Part shown: piece by piece, positions 43,702 to 53,054 of the stretch
How the letters are laid out: every line of letters begins with the position of its first letter
How positions within the stretch are numbered: position 1 is the first letter of the stretch
Assembly (NCBI RefSeq): GCF_022829605.1
Contig: NZ_JAKSYD010000016.1
Location: forward strand, 1 to 64,000
Direction: 5' to 3'
From: Methylobacterium sp. E-065
GTDB lineage: Bacteria; Pseudomonadota; Alphaproteobacteria; Rhizobiales; Beijerinckiaceae
DNA length: 64,000 bases
Translations under genes and position numbers: made by a program
The notes under the pieces: model-generated
Seen by the model: the letters and a program-made list of their open reading frames with translations, nothing else
Database searches by the model: none
What the model was told of the DNA's origin: nothing

Positions 43702-44520
43702 CTAATCCCAGAAGTTTGGCGCACTCTCCTCCAGATGCGGCCCGAGCCGGAGCGCCGCAACCTGGGTGGCGAGCCCCCGCGCATCGATCTCGACCGCGAT
43801 GCCGCTGAGCGTGCCTTCCCCGGTGGCGACCTCCCAGCGGGAGCCCGGCGTCTTCTGGATCATCCGCCGGATCGGCTCGTCTTTCTGCATGCCGATCACC
43901 GAGTCATAATCGCCGCACATGCCGGCATCCGACATGTAGGCGGTGCCGCCGGGCAGGATCCGGTGATCGGCGGTCGGTGTATGGGTGTGGGTGCCGACCA
44001 CGAGGCTCGCCCGGCCGTCGAGGTAATGGCCGAACGCCTGCTTCTCGCTGGTTGCCTCGGCGTGGATATCCACCACCACGGCGTCGGCGGCGGCCCCCAG
44101 CGGGCAGGCCATGATTTCGCGTTCCACGGCGGCGAAGGGGTCGTCCATCGCGTCGAGGAAGACGCGGCCCATCACGTTGACGACGAGGACGCGGGCGCCC
44201 CCTTGCGTCTCGACCACGGTGGCACCCCGTCCCGGTGTTCCGGGCGGGTAGTTGGCTGGGCGCACCAGACGTGGCTGGCGGGCGATGAACACCAGGGCCT
44301 CGCGCTGGTCGAAGCTGTGGTTGCCGAGCGTCACCGCGTCGGCACCGGCCTGGATCAACTCGTCGCAGATCGATTCAGAGATGCCGAAGCCGCCGGCCGC
44401 GTTCTCGCCGTTCACCACCACGCAGTCGAGCCGCCACCGGTCCCGCAGGCGTGGCAGCTTTTCGCAGACCGCGATGCGGCCAGAACGGCCGACGACATCG
44501 CCGAGGAAGAGCAGCCGCAT
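43702..44520 (-). CDS. ymdB: YmdB-like metallophosphoesterase (TIGR00282)
   Basis: The 272-residue protein is the YmdB-type phosphodiesterase that hydrolyses 2',3'-cyclic nucleotides in some bacteria. Metal-binding blocks are all present: FLGDVVGRSGR at the N-terminus, VVNGENAAGGFGI, TLGNHSFDQREAL, VDIHAEATSEKQAF and VGTHTHTPTADHRILPGG. It follows the 5-FCL gene after three bases, so the two are an operon. Confidence 0.9.
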   Translation of the reverse strand: MRLLFLGDVVGRSGRIAVCEKLPRLRDRWRLDCVVVNGENAAGGFGISESICDELIQAGADAVTLGNHSFDQREALVFIARQPRLVRPANYPPGTPGRGATVVETQGGARVLVVNVMGRVFLDAMDDPFAAVEREIMACPLGAAADAVVVDIHAEATSEKQAFGHYLDGRASLVVGTHTHTPTADHRILPGGTAYMSDAGMCGDYDSVIGMQKDEPIRRMIQKTPGSRWEVATGEGTLSGIAVEIDARGLATQVAALRLGPHLEESAPNFWD

Positions 44521-44523
44521 CGG

Positions 44524-45129
44524 TCAGACCGTCCTGTCGAAGCGGATCAGACCCGCCTCGGTGATCACGCAATCGAGGGGCCGGTCGTGCGGCTCGGCCG
44601 GCACGTGCGCAACCTCCTGCACGGCAAAGCCAATGCCAACGGTGAAGACCGGGTGGCTGCGGGACAGGCGCTCGATTGCGCCGTCGTAATAGCCGCGGCC
44701 GTATCCGATCCGCTGGCCGGTCCGGTCGAAGGCGGCGAGCGGCACGATCAGCGCGTCGGGTTCCACCGGTGGCAGGGCGGGGTCGGGTTCACTCAGGCCG
44801 AAGCTGCCCGAGACCAGCGCATCCCCGGCGCGCCATTCCCGAAACACGAGACCGTCCTTGGTGACCTGCGGCAGGGCCACGGCCTGGCCGCGGGCGAGCA
44901 GTCCCTCGGCGGCGGGGCGAGGATCGACCTCGCTGCGGATCGGCCAGAAGGCTCCCACGAGCCGGGCGCGCGTCAATTCGGGTAGGCTGAGGAGTGCGCG
45001 GGCGATCGCCGCCGAAGAGGCCTGCCGGTCTTCCGCGCCGAGCGCGTCACGAGCCGCCAAGGCTGCGCGGCGCAGCTCGGGTTTGCGCGCCGCATCGGCA
45101 GGATCGGAGAAAGACGAGTGCGGAGCCAC
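44524..45129 (-). CDS. fau: 5-formyltetrahydrofolate cyclo-ligase
   Basis: The 201-residue enzyme converts 5-formyl-THF to 5,10-methenyl-THF with ATP. KPELRRAALAARDAL is the N-terminal substrate region. VPLAAFDRTGQRIGYGRGYYDGAIE is the family's ATP-binding signature. It sits directly downstream of 6S RNA, a linkage widely conserved in Proteobacteria, and upstream of ymdB. Confidence 0.92.
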   Translation of the reverse strand: MAPHSSFSDPADAARKPELRRAALAARDALGAEDRQASSAAIARALLSLPELTRARLVGAFWPIRSEVDPRPAAEGLLARGQAVALPQVTKDGLVFREWRAGDALVSGSFGLSEPDPALPPVEPDALIVPLAAFDRTGQRIGYGRGYYDGAIERLSRSHPVFTVGIGFAVQEVAHVPAEPHDRPLDCVITEAGLIRFDRTV

Positions 45130-45134
45130 GTGAG

Positions 45135-45280
45135 CCGTTGGAGGATCGATCCCGGGAAACCTACAGAGTAGGTGGGCGCCGTATTGGCCAGGTCCAGGGA
45201 CGAGGCCAGGGACAGCTCCCGAGGGAGTCGATAAGGCCCCGGGGATAGTGCTCCTGACGAACTCTGCAGCCCCGCCTCCG
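45135..45280 (-). ncRNA. ssrS: 6S RNA
   Basis: The roughly 145-nt minus-strand region just before the 5-FCL gene can pair its ends (GGAGG near 45279 with CCTCC near 45140). It contains GTTCGTCAGGAGC, CCCCGGGGCC, CCCTCGGGAG and the 3' block CGCCCACCTACTCTGTAGG and TTTCCCGGGATCGAT, which match alphaproteobacterial 6S RNA as recalled. 6S RNA binds the sigma-70 holoenzyme in stationary phase. The exact ends are estimates. Confidence 0.8.
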
Positions 45281-45638
45281 ATATGTAGCGGGCCGGACGC
45301 CGTCCCGCCAGGGCTATGCGGCTAAGAAATTGGTGCCCAACGCGGGAGGGGCCAATCCCCCGCGCACTCGCCCGCAGCCTGCGCAAAGCGTCGGACCAAC
45401 CCTAGGCCGCCGCCGACGCAACACTGAAGACCCGGGCGACAATCACCGGGTCGCATTGCACCGGCGTTCCATGAGCCCGGGTATCCATCTGCTCAGGACG
45501 AAGGCGGCACGGCCAAACGCGAATGCGATCGACGGCCGTGGATTCTATTCGACTCTCCGGTTCGGTCCCGCCGGGCTCGAACCGGGGATCAGGCATGCTT
45601 CCACGCCGTCGCGCGCGCCACCCGCGCTGGATGGCTTG
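45281..45638. other. Intergenic region upstream of 6S RNA
   Basis: No gene is recognised. The first bases should hold the 6S promoter. An inverted repeat CCGGTTCG / CGAACCGG lies at 45557-45585. Read on the minus strand, the adjacent GGTTCGAGCCCGG looks like a tRNA T-arm, but no D- or anticodon arm is upstream. Confidence 0.4.
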
Positions 45639-45902
45639 CTAGGCGCGATCGGCGGCCTGCGCACCGGTCCTATCACGCGCCTCATTCTTACGCAGAAGCG
45701 AGATCTTCGCGTGATCCTCAATGGCCAAGTTCAGTACTGCATCGCTTTGCCGAGGAGAAACCTTCTGCGCGGATCGGGGATCGGCGGATTGCACATGCTG
45801 CGTGGTCTTGGCGCTGTCCGACTGCTTCGTCTCGGACTTCACGGCATGCGCTTGAACGGCATGCGTGTGGGCGGTGGATACCGGAGCGATGGACGTACTC
45901 AT
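45639..45902 (-). CDS. Small hydrophilic hypothetical protein
   Basis: The 87-residue product (MSTSIAPVSTAHTHAVQAHA onward) is rich in Ser, Ala, His, Gln and Lys, with a helical C-terminal half (SDAVLNLAIEDHAKISLLRK). AGGAG sits at good spacing before the ATG. It lacks a signal peptide. No family is recognised. Confidence 0.6.
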   Translation of the reverse strand: MSTSIAPVSTAHTHAVQAHAVKSETKQSDSAKTTQHVQSADPRSAQKVSPRQSDAVLNLAIEDHAKISLLRKNEARDRTGAQAADRA

Positions 45903-46337
45903 CGGAAAACTCCTGTTGAGCGGCTAGCCTCCAGTGAGTCGTCTTTAAACTGATTGACTCGCCGAGCGGATGCGTGATCGAGCTGAAGAACTCAGACTTG
46001 GCTTTGCCCAGTTTGAGTCGGCATCCGGCACGATCAGCCGTTTTCGGCACCCGCGGATCGGAAACTTGACAAACATCGAGCAAATGTCAAGTATCGGCCT
46101 ATGAAGCAAAGATACGACTTTATCTGATAATACATCCTTTATAGATGCGCAAAATACCAATCCCATGGTCTGAAGCATATAAAGTTGAATTGCAGAATAT
46201 TTAGAGCATTAAAAATTCTTGACCGCGCGGGCCGCACGGCGCTGCCCTGTCTCGAAAGTTGTTCCGCTCCAAGTTTCGGTCTAACGGCGGCCGCCCAGAG
46301 CCACAAAACGGATGCCCCTGCGACAACTTGGTCCGGA
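45903..46337. other. AT-rich intergenic region
   Basis: This 435-base stretch has no protein-like frame. Between about 46070 and 46230 it is much richer in A and T than anything else in the window (TTTATCTGATAATACATCC, AGAATATTTAGAGC, TAAAAATTCTTG). It could hold a promoter for the minus-strand small gene or mark foreign DNA between the 6S region and exopolysaccharide locus 2. Confidence 0.5.
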
Positions 46338-47867
46338 TCACCCCGTGAGCCGGGCGCGGCCCGGGATCGTGACACGCGGCGCGCGCCCGGCCCCGTCGAT
46401 GCACTCGATCCCGCCACCCGCGTTCAGGGTATGCAGCCGGTTGCCGGGCCATGCCGGGCCGGGCTCGACTCGGCCGATCACGGTCTGGGCGAATCCCTCC
46501 GGATCGAGGCGGTCGATCCGCGCGAGCACCACAGCGCGGCCGTAGCCGGCGGCGCAATCCTGGATCGGGCGGATCAGCCGGCCGCCCCGCGACACGATCC
46601 GGCCCGCCGGCCGCGCCAGGGACGGATCGACCAGGACCGGATTGGCCGGATGCGGCGTGTAGGGGCCGCGGAAATCGGGCGCCGACCAGAGGTGCAGCGC
46701 GTCGTGGAAGGAGCCCGCGCCGGGCGGCGCGTTGAGGCCGGCATCGCGCACGGTGGCGAAGATCCACCAGCGGCCTGCGTGCTCCACGAGGGTCGCGTCG
46801 CTCGCCACCACGCCGGAGAGGAGCGTCGCCTCCTTGACCCAGCCGCCGGGGAAGCGCGTGGCGCGGTAGAGGTCGACCGTCCCGGCGGCGGAACTCTCCG
46901 GCACCATCCAGACGGCTCCGTCCCGCTCGAACACGAACGGGTAGGACAGGTGATGCGCCTCCTCCAGCACCGGCACCGGCACGCCCTCCGGCCCGTCCGG
47001 CCCGAAGCAAACGGACGAGATGATCGCCTTGCCCGTGGCGTGCGGGAAATCCTCGACGAAGAGGTGCGTGCTGCCCCCGACGGAGATCGGAAAGGGATCG
47101 GCATAAAAGCGCCGGCCGTCATCGGGCAGGACGGTCCATCTCGCCTCGGGATGACGGCCGAGATCGATCAAGTCCGGCCCGGCAAGGCGCCGCCAGCCGC
47201 AGCGCCAGTGCGGAGCGTTGTAGCAGAGGCGATAAAGCCGATGGATCAGGGCGCCCGCGAGCATGCGCCCGGCCCGCACGCCGAGGCGCGGAACCGTCAA
47301 GACCACGCGATGATCAACGGACGCGTCGCCGGCGCCCCCTGCCCCGGCCCCTCCCGCTATGTGGTCGCGCAGAGCCGCGGCAACCAGCGTGATCGTCCGG
47401 GCGAGCGCATCCTCGAAACTGGCCAACACGATCCCGGGCCGGTCGGCACCAAGGCGGCCAGCGGCGCGGATTGCGCCATTCTCCACGAGGGTGAGACGCG
47501 GCACTGCATCGGCGAGCAGGCTGGCCAACAGGGCGTCCGCGCCGACCCGGCCGTCATACGCGATGTGCCATGTGGCCGGTCCGGACGGGACATCGCCGCA
47601 CAGGTCGAGGACGATATCCGGTCGGGCGGCGGGCTGGCGCCAGAGCTCGAGTTCGGCGCTCGGAACCGGCTCCGTGCCGGGGCGAGGCAATCCATGAACG
47701 AGCGCCTCGAGCCGGAACAGCAGCTCAGCCGTACGCGGCCACGCCCCGGATGCCGGCGCGTCGTCGACGCTGACCGCGGTCAGGCCGGGGATCTCGACGA
47801 TCCGCCGCAGCAGGGCCACGTGCCAGTGCTGCGGGTTGGAACCGTCGAGGCGAACGCGCACATGCAT
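46338..47867 (-). CDS. Exopolysaccharide-locus protein with GINT1-like domain
   Basis: The 509-residue protein has an N-terminal formyltransferase-like/unknown region (1-225). The C-terminal half, FYADPFPISVGGSTHLFVED, SYPFVFERDGAVWMVPESS, VASDATLVEHAGRWWIFATV, is the beta-propeller seen N-terminal in glucosamine inositolphosphorylceramide transferases and in bacterial polysaccharide clusters. It probably handles a sugar or acyl-sugar. It is divergent from the chain-length gene, with 256 gene-free bases between them. Confidence 0.65.
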   Translation of the reverse strand: MHVRVRLDGSNPQHWHVALLRRIVEIPGLTAVSVDDAPASGAWPRTAELLFRLEALVHGLPRPGTEPVPSAELELWRQPAARPDIVLDLCGDVPSGPATWHIAYDGRVGADALLASLLADAVPRLTLVENGAIRAAGRLGADRPGIVLASFEDALARTITLVAAALRDHIAGGAGAGGAGDASVDHRVVLTVPRLGVRAGRMLAGALIHRLYRLCYNAPHWRCGWRRLAGPDLIDLGRHPEARWTVLPDDGRRFYADPFPISVGGSTHLFVEDFPHATGKAIISSVCFGPDGPEGVPVPVLEEAHHLSYPFVFERDGAVWMVPESSAAGTVDLYRATRFPGGWVKEATLLSGVVASDATLVEHAGRWWIFATVRDAGLNAPPGAGSFHDALHLWSAPDFRGPYTPHPANPVLVDPSLARPAGRIVSRGGRLIRPIQDCAAGYGRAVVLARIDRLDPEGFAQTVIGRVEPGPAWPGNRLHTLNAGGGIECIDGAGRAPRVTIPGRARLTG

Positions 47868-48123
47868 CGATCAATGCACCCTCATCCAGCACCGTGCCGC
47901 GTCACGCAATGAACCACGCCGCTCCAATCCCCAACCGTAACGCGCGTGATACATGGTAAATATCATTCGAAGTTGCGCGAGGTGTTTACCGGAAACGCAG
48001 TAATGGATACGTCTTGTTGGGACAACTTCAGTTTCGGCAGCTTATCACCCACATGCGCGACTCTTGCAGGCTCGGGTACGGCCCCCGCGGGTCTGGCCAG
48101 GATTGAGACGACGGTGACCGATC

Positions 48124-50223
48124 GTGACACGGATCGACCCTAACCTCGCTGTCGCGACTTGGCTGGCGCCGGTGCAGCCTGCTCTGCCCGAGCGGCCCGT
48201 CCGGCCGGAGACGAGCGCCGAGGCCAGCGACCTGTGGCGCATCCTCTGGCGGCGCAAGACGCTGGTGATCGGGACCGCCCTGCTGCTGGCCCTGCTGGCC
48301 CTGACCTATGCCCTGCTTACACCATCCCTCTACACGGCGACCGCCCAGATCCTGATCGACCCGCGCGACCGTCAGGTCGTGTCCAACGACGTCAACCCGG
48401 GCACCCTCTCGCCGGATGGCGGCATCGCGCAGGTCGAAAGCCAGGTGAAGGTGATCGAATCCGACGCGGTTTTGGGCCGGGCCGTGGCCCAGACCGGGCT
48501 GGAAACGGAACCGGGCTTCGGCGCACCCCGCAACCTCTGGCTGACGCGCACCGTGGCCACGCTGCGGGCGCTGGTCACTGGGCCGCAGCCCGAACGGAAG
48601 GTCGACGCGCAGGGCCGTGCCCTCGCGCAGCTCCGGCGCAAGCTCGCCGTGAAGCGCGCCGACAAGGTGTTCGTGATCGACGTGATCGTCACCACGGAGG
48701 ATCCCGACCTCTCGGCGAAGATCGTCAACGCGATCGCCACCGCCTACCTGACGGACCAGACCGAGGCGCGTGCCGATGCCGCCCGACGCGCGGCGGGCGA
48801 TCTTCGGGGCCGGCTCGACGAGTTGCGCCAAGCGGTCAACGTCGCCGACAAGAAGCTCGAGGATTACAAGGCCCGCGCCGGCCTGATCACCGCCAGCGGC
48901 CGGCTCGTCAACGAGCAGCAGCTGACCGACCTCAACACCCGGCTGGTGGCCGCCCAGGCCCGGACCGCCGACGCGCAGGCGCGGCTTCAGGGGATCCGCG
49001 ACGCCCGCGGCCGGGCGGTCGGGGCCGGCGCGATGCCGGAGGCGGTGCAGTCCGCGGCGATCGACCGCCTGCGCGGGCAATACGCCGAACTCGCCGCCAA
49101 GGAGGCGGACCTGCGCACCAATTTAGGCGAGCGCCATCCGTTCATCGCCGCCGTGCGCACCCAGATGCAGGATGTCCGCCGCCTGATCGACGCCGAGCTC
49201 AACAGGATCGCAGGCGCGGCCGAGACCGAGGCCCACCGCGCCCAGGCCAACGAGCGGACGCTCACCGCCGAGTTGACTCGGCTCCGGCAACAGGCGGCGG
49301 TCAATTCCCAGTCTTCGGTGCAGCTGCGCGAACTAGAGCGCGAGGTCGAGGCGGCGCGTTCGGTCTACAACGCGTTCCTGGTCCGCGCCCGAGAGATCAA
49401 GGAGCAGAGCAGCATCGACAGCTCGAACGCACGGATCATCACGGCGGCCCGCCCGCCGGAGGATCCGAGCTGGCCGCCGCGGCTGATCCTGATCGCCGCC
49501 GCGCTGTTCGGCGGGATCGGCCTCGGCGCCGGGCTCGCGCTGATGCGGCAATATCTCGCCCCCACGGTGCTGTCGCCGCGCCAGCTGGAGCGGATCTCGA
49601 ACGCGCCGGTCGTGGCGGTCCTGCCAGGCCTGCGACCGCGCGGCGCCAACGCGACGGCCGCGGGCATCACCCTGGACCATCTCGCCGCGACCGCCGGCAG
49701 CCTCGGGCGCTCGCTCGTGCTGATGGTGACGTCGGGCGAATCGGACCAGAAGCGGCGCCGGGCCGTGATCGGGCTTCTCGCCGCGGTAGCGGTCGGGCGC
49801 GGTGACCGGGTTCTGCTCGTGGACGCGGATCTGCGCGGCTATGGGGCGAGCGCCGGCGGCCTGCTCGATGTGCTGCGCGGCGAGCAGAGCCTCAACGCGG
49901 TGACCGACACTGATTCGAAATCCGGCGCGCGGCGAGTCGGGCTCGGCGACACGAGCAAGCCGGTCCGTGAAGCCCTCACGGTCGATAACGTCGAGCGGTT
50001 CGTGGCCGGCGTGAAGGCCCGTTTCGAGCTGGTGATCGTGGATGGCGGGGTCCTCAGCGAGAACCTGCGGCTCGGCCCGCTCGCGAACGCTGCCGATCGG
50101 GTGCTCATGGTGGCCTGCAATGGCGCGACCCGCCAGCGCGACCTGATCGACCTCGTCGACAGCTCCGAGGCTTTGGGCCGGCCGATCTCCGGCTCCCTGT
50201 TCCTGACCCGGCGCCGGGCGTGA
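48124..50223 (+). CDS. GumC/Wzz-type co-polymerase with degenerate kinase domain
   Basis: The 699-residue protein has the Wzz layout: membrane segment 47-66, LYTATAQILIDPRDRQVVSN, long periplasmic coiled coils and a second membrane segment near 455-475. A cytoplasmic BY-kinase-like domain follows (about 500-690). In that domain the P-loop region reads VTSGESDQKRRRAV (535-548), without the usual GKS/T, while Walker A' VLLVDADLRG is kept. No Tyr-rich tail is present. ATP binding is therefore doubtful. The start is GTG; the stop overlaps the polymerase-like gene by GTGA. Confidence 0.88.
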   Translation: MTRIDPNLAVATWLAPVQPALPERPVRPETSAEASDLWRILWRRKTLVIGTALLLALLALTYALLTPSLYTATAQILIDPRDRQVVSNDVNPGTLSPDGGIAQVESQVKVIESDAVLGRAVAQTGLETEPGFGAPRNLWLTRTVATLRALVTGPQPERKVDAQGRALAQLRRKLAVKRADKVFVIDVIVTTEDPDLSAKIVNAIATAYLTDQTEARADAARRAAGDLRGRLDELRQAVNVADKKLEDYKARAGLITASGRLVNEQQLTDLNTRLVAAQARTADAQARLQGIRDARGRAVGAGAMPEAVQSAAIDRLRGQYAELAAKEADLRTNLGERHPFIAAVRTQMQDVRRLIDAELNRIAGAAETEAHRAQANERTLTAELTRLRQQAAVNSQSSVQLRELEREVEAARSVYNAFLVRAREIKEQSSIDSSNARIITAARPPEDPSWPPRLILIAAALFGGIGLGAGLALMRQYLAPTVLSPRQLERISNAPVVAVLPGLRPRGANATAAGITLDHLAATAGSLGRSLVLMVTSGESDQKRRRAVIGLLAAVAVGRGDRVLLVDADLRGYGASAGGLLDVLRGEQSLNAVTDTDSKSGARRVGLGDTSKPVREALTVDNVERFVAGVKARFELVIVDGGVLSENLRLGPLANAADRVLMVACNGATRQRDLIDLVDSSEALGRPISGSLFLTRRRA

Positions 50224-51524
50224 GGCTCGCGCGGGCCGAACCCGCGGCCGAGCGAATCGCGCCGCTGCGGGCGGGCACACCACGGCGCGGCGTAATCGCC
50301 CGTGCCGAGTCCCTGGTCTTCGTCCTGTGGGCGGCGCTCCTCGTCGGTGTCTCGGGGGGCCTGCTGTGGGTGTTCGGGCTCAACTATGACGGGCTCACCG
50401 GCTCGGCCGCCTCCAAGATCCACCCGGCGACCTACCTCGCGGTCGCGCTGTTCGGCTGGACGCTGCTGCGCGCTGGCAATCCGGTGATTCCCGTGGCGCA
50501 GGCCCTGAACCGCCGGCCCGCCAGCGTGCTGCTCGCCGTCTGTGGCGTGCTGCTCCTCGCCCTGATCGCAACTCGCGGCGGGACCGGGCTCGCGGGCTCG
50601 ATTGATACCTTCGTGCTGGCGGGCCTCCTGCCGATCCTGCTGCTCGATCGCGACGCGGAGACCCTCGGGCGGATCGAGATCGTGATCCATCTGGTGATGC
50701 TCGCCAACGCGCTGCTCGGCCTCTACGAGCTCGCCAGCGGCCAGCGCTTCTTCCCGTTCCGCCTCGACGGCGCGGATTTCGACTGGGACACGCGCTCGGC
50801 GGCCTTGCAGGGCCACCCGCTCAGCAACGCGACCGTCACGGCCTGCTACATCCTGGCGCTCGCCGCGGGCGGTGGCCGGCTGGGGCCGGCCCTGCGCACC
50901 GGGATGATCGCCCTGCAGCTCGTGGCGCTGGTGACGTTCGGCGGGCGCTCCGCCATCGTGATTACGCTTATCCTCGGCGGCGCGGTCGGGCTCGTTGCAC
51001 TTGGGCGCGTCCTGCGGAGCGGGCGGATTCCGCTGATCGGTGCGGCCTGCGCCTGCTTTGCGCTGACGCTGGTACCGGTCGCGGTGGCGGTGCTGGCGGC
51101 GCTCGGCTTTTTCGACACCTTGCTGGACCGATTTGCCTCCGACGGCGGCAGCGCGCAGGCCCGGGTCGACATGCTGGAAATCTTCCGCGCGATCCCGTTC
51201 CGGGAGCTGCTGGTCGGCCCGGATCTCCAGCAGGTCACCACCCTACGGCGGATCTACGGGCTGGAATGGGGCATCGAGAACTCGATCCTCTCGACCCTGC
51301 TCTACCAGGGCATCCTGATGACGACGCTCCTCGTGGTCGCGGTGGGCTTGTACCTCGCCGAGGTTGCGCGCGTCTGCCGGCACGGCGTCTGGCTGCCGAT
51401 CCTCGCCTTCGTGATCCTGGTCAACACCTTCGAGGGGCTGGCGGGCAAGACCACGCTTCTGGCGAAATTCGCCCTGGCGCTGATCGTCCTGTTCCCAAAG
51501 GTGCCGATCCGCGGACGCTCTTGA
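50220..51524 (+). CDS. Wzy/O-antigen-ligase-like membrane protein
   Basis: The 434-residue protein has about ten to eleven membrane segments and a periplasmic loop (about 300-365, with LDRFASDGGSAQARVDMLEI). This is the pattern of polysaccharide polymerases and ligases. GHPLSNATVTACY and FGGRSAIVITL are typical of the family's core. It starts at a GTG overlapping the upstream stop, so it is coupled to the chain-length protein it would work with. Polymerase is more likely than ligase here. Confidence 0.78.
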   Translation: MRLARAEPAAERIAPLRAGTPRRGVIARAESLVFVLWAALLVGVSGGLLWVFGLNYDGLTGSAASKIHPATYLAVALFGWTLLRAGNPVIPVAQALNRRPASVLLAVCGVLLLALIATRGGTGLAGSIDTFVLAGLLPILLLDRDAETLGRIEIVIHLVMLANALLGLYELASGQRFFPFRLDGADFDWDTRSAALQGHPLSNATVTACYILALAAGGGRLGPALRTGMIALQLVALVTFGGRSAIVITLILGGAVGLVALGRVLRSGRIPLIGAACACFALTLVPVAVAVLAALGFFDTLLDRFASDGGSAQARVDMLEIFRAIPFRELLVGPDLQQVTTLRRIYGLEWGIENSILSTLLYQGILMTTLLVVAVGLYLAEVARVCRHGVWLPILAFVILVNTFEGLAGKTTLLAKFALALIVLFPKVPIRGRS

Positions 51525-51671
51525 GGCCGCCGGCATCCAATCGGTCGAGGCGTCGCTTCTCGGCAGTCTCGATCGTGATGGACAACGCGCGCGCAGCGTT
51601 CCACACACCCCACGAATCCAGTCCGGCCCCTGCACGTCCCGCGGGTGCCGCATCCGAGCCAACTGACGCGC

Positions 51672-52286
51672 ATGCAGATCGAATCCGTCCCTCCGCGCCG
51701 CCACCTGCCACCGCTGATGAAGCTGGCGCTCGAACTCGGCCCGCTGGTCCTGTTCTTTCTCGGAAACGCGTACTCGGAAAAATTCGGCGTCGCCCCCGAC
51801 CAGAAGTTGTTCGTGGCCACCGGCCTATTCATCGCGGCGACCGTGGTGGCGCTGGCGATCCACTACGTGCTGATGCGGCGCCTGCCGATCATGCCGCTGG
51901 TGTCGGGCGCGGTCGTAATCGTCTTCGGCGGGCTGACCGTGGCGCTGCAGGACAAGACCTTCATCATGGTCAAGCCGACCATCGTGAACGCCCTGTTCGG
52001 CACCATCCTGCTCGGTGGCCTCGCCTTCGGACGGCCGCTCCTGTCGGTGGTGCTCGATTCGATGTTCAGCCTCACCGAGGAGGGCTGGCGCAAGCTGACC
52101 TTCCGCTGGGGCCTGTTCTTCTTCGTGCTGGCGGCGCTGAACGAGATCGTGTGGCGGACGCAGACCGAGGATTTCTGGGTCAACTTCAAGGTGTTCGGCA
52201 TCATGCCGATCACCGTGCTGTTCGCCCTGGCGCAGACCCCGCTGCTCTCCCGCTACGAGAACAAGGCGCCGCAGCCGGAGGCGTGA
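51672..52286 (+). CDS. yciB: Septation protein A / inner-membrane protein YciB
   Basis: The 204-residue inner-membrane protein matches YciB (IspZ). [20 protein letters not shown], then five hydrophobic segments, with [19 protein letters not shown] and [17 protein letters not shown], are characteristic. It is linked to cell-envelope integrity and septation in enterics and Shigella. The ATG at 51672 is used. The gene is 147 bases after locus 2 and convergent with ccmG. Confidence 0.9.
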   Translation: MQIESVPPRRHLPPLMKLALELGPLVLFFLGNAYSEKFGVAPDQKLFVATGLFIAATVVALAIHYVLMRRLPIMPLVSGAVVIVFGGLTVALQDKTFIMVKPTIVNALFGTILLGGLAFGRPLLSVVLDSMFSLTEEGWRKLTFRWGLFFFVLAALNEIVWRTQTEDFWVNFKVFGIMPITVLFALAQTPLLSRYENKAPQPEA

Positions 52287-52289
52287 GCC

Positions 52290-52904
52290 CTACTGGGCCG
52301 CCGCGACCTTGCCGGCGGCCCGGATCCGCGTGAGCACGCTCGCAAAGTTATCGGGCGTGAGGATGCCGACGAGCTTGTCGCGGATCACCCCGTCCGGCCC
52401 GACGATGAAGGTCTCGGGCACGCCGTAGACACCGAAATCGATCGCCGCGCGCCCGCTCGCATCGGCGCCGACGGCGCTGAACGGTACGCCGTGCCGGGCG
52501 AGGAAGCGCTGCCCGGCCTCCGGGTTCGGCTCCTTGTAGTCGATGCCGACGAGCCGGATGCCGGGCTCCTTGGCTAGCCGCATCAGCATCGGGTGCTCGA
52601 CCTGGCAGGGCGCGCACCACGAGGCGAACACGTTGATCACCGTGATCTGCCCCTTCAGCTCGGCGCTCGACAGCCCCGGCACGGGAGCCCCGGCCGCGGT
52701 CAGCCCCGGCACGGCCGGCAGGTCGAAGCTCGGCACGGGCTTGCCGATCATCGCCGAGGGCAGTGCGGCCGGGTCGACCCCGGAGCGCAGGCGCAGGAAG
52801 AACACGGCGGCGAGCAGCACGAAGGCGAGCGCCGGCACGATCAGCAGCAGGGAGCGGCGAACCGGAAGCGGCCGCTCGGTCACGTCGTCATGCAGGTTGG
52901 TCAT
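52290..52904 (-). CDS. ccmG: Cytochrome c biogenesis thioredoxin CcmG/DsbE
   Basis: The 204-residue protein is anchored by an N-terminal membrane segment (about 18-38) and has a periplasmic thioredoxin fold with WCAPC near residue 96. The GVYGVPETFIVGPDGVIRDK block is specific to CcmG/DsbE. It reduces apocytochrome c before heme attachment. The ATG overlaps the ccmD stop (ATGA), and the SD-like GAGGA lies in the ccmD end. Confidence 0.93.
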   Translation of the reverse strand: MTNLHDDVTERPLPVRRSLLLIVPALAFVLLAAVFFLRLRSGVDPAALPSAMIGKPVPSFDLPAVPGLTAAGAPVPGLSSAELKGQITVINVFASWCAPCQVEHPMLMRLAKEPGIRLVGIDYKEPNPEAGQRFLARHGVPFSAVGADASGRAAIDFGVYGVPETFIVGPDGVIRDKLVGILTPDNFASVLTRIRAAGKVAAAQ

Positions 52905-53044
52905 CGGCGGTCCTCACCGAAACCCTTGAGCGCCCGTAGCTGCGCCCTTCGGTCGCGGATCGCGTTGCCAACCAGCGCGACCATCACCAGCGCGGTGAAG
53001 GCGTAGGCCACCAGGATGAAGCCGCCGTGAGACCCGAGATCCAT
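52901..53044 (-). CDS. ccmD: Heme exporter protein CcmD
   Basis: The 47-residue protein (MDLGSHGGFILVAYAFTALV onward, one membrane helix, then a basic tail NAIRDRRAQLRALKG) is the small Ccm subunit needed to release holo-CcmE from CcmC. Position between ccmC and ccmG and overlap with ccmG confirm it. Confidence 0.9.
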   Translation of the reverse strand: MDLGSHGGFILVAYAFTALVMVALVGNAIRDRRAQLRALKGFGEDRR

Positions 53045-53054
53045 CGTGCCGATC

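Noticed and set aside
45557..45595. A tRNA-like T-arm (GGTTCGAGCCCGG on the minus strand)
   Set aside because: Only four base pairs form in the T-stem, and no D-arm, anticodon arm or acceptor partner is found upstream. The words are explained by an 8-bp inverted repeat.
46185..47912. A 575-codon plus-strand frame opposite the GINT1-like gene
   Set aside because: It lacks protein-like segments, while the minus strand carries propeller-type blades with FVED and YPFVFE motifs.
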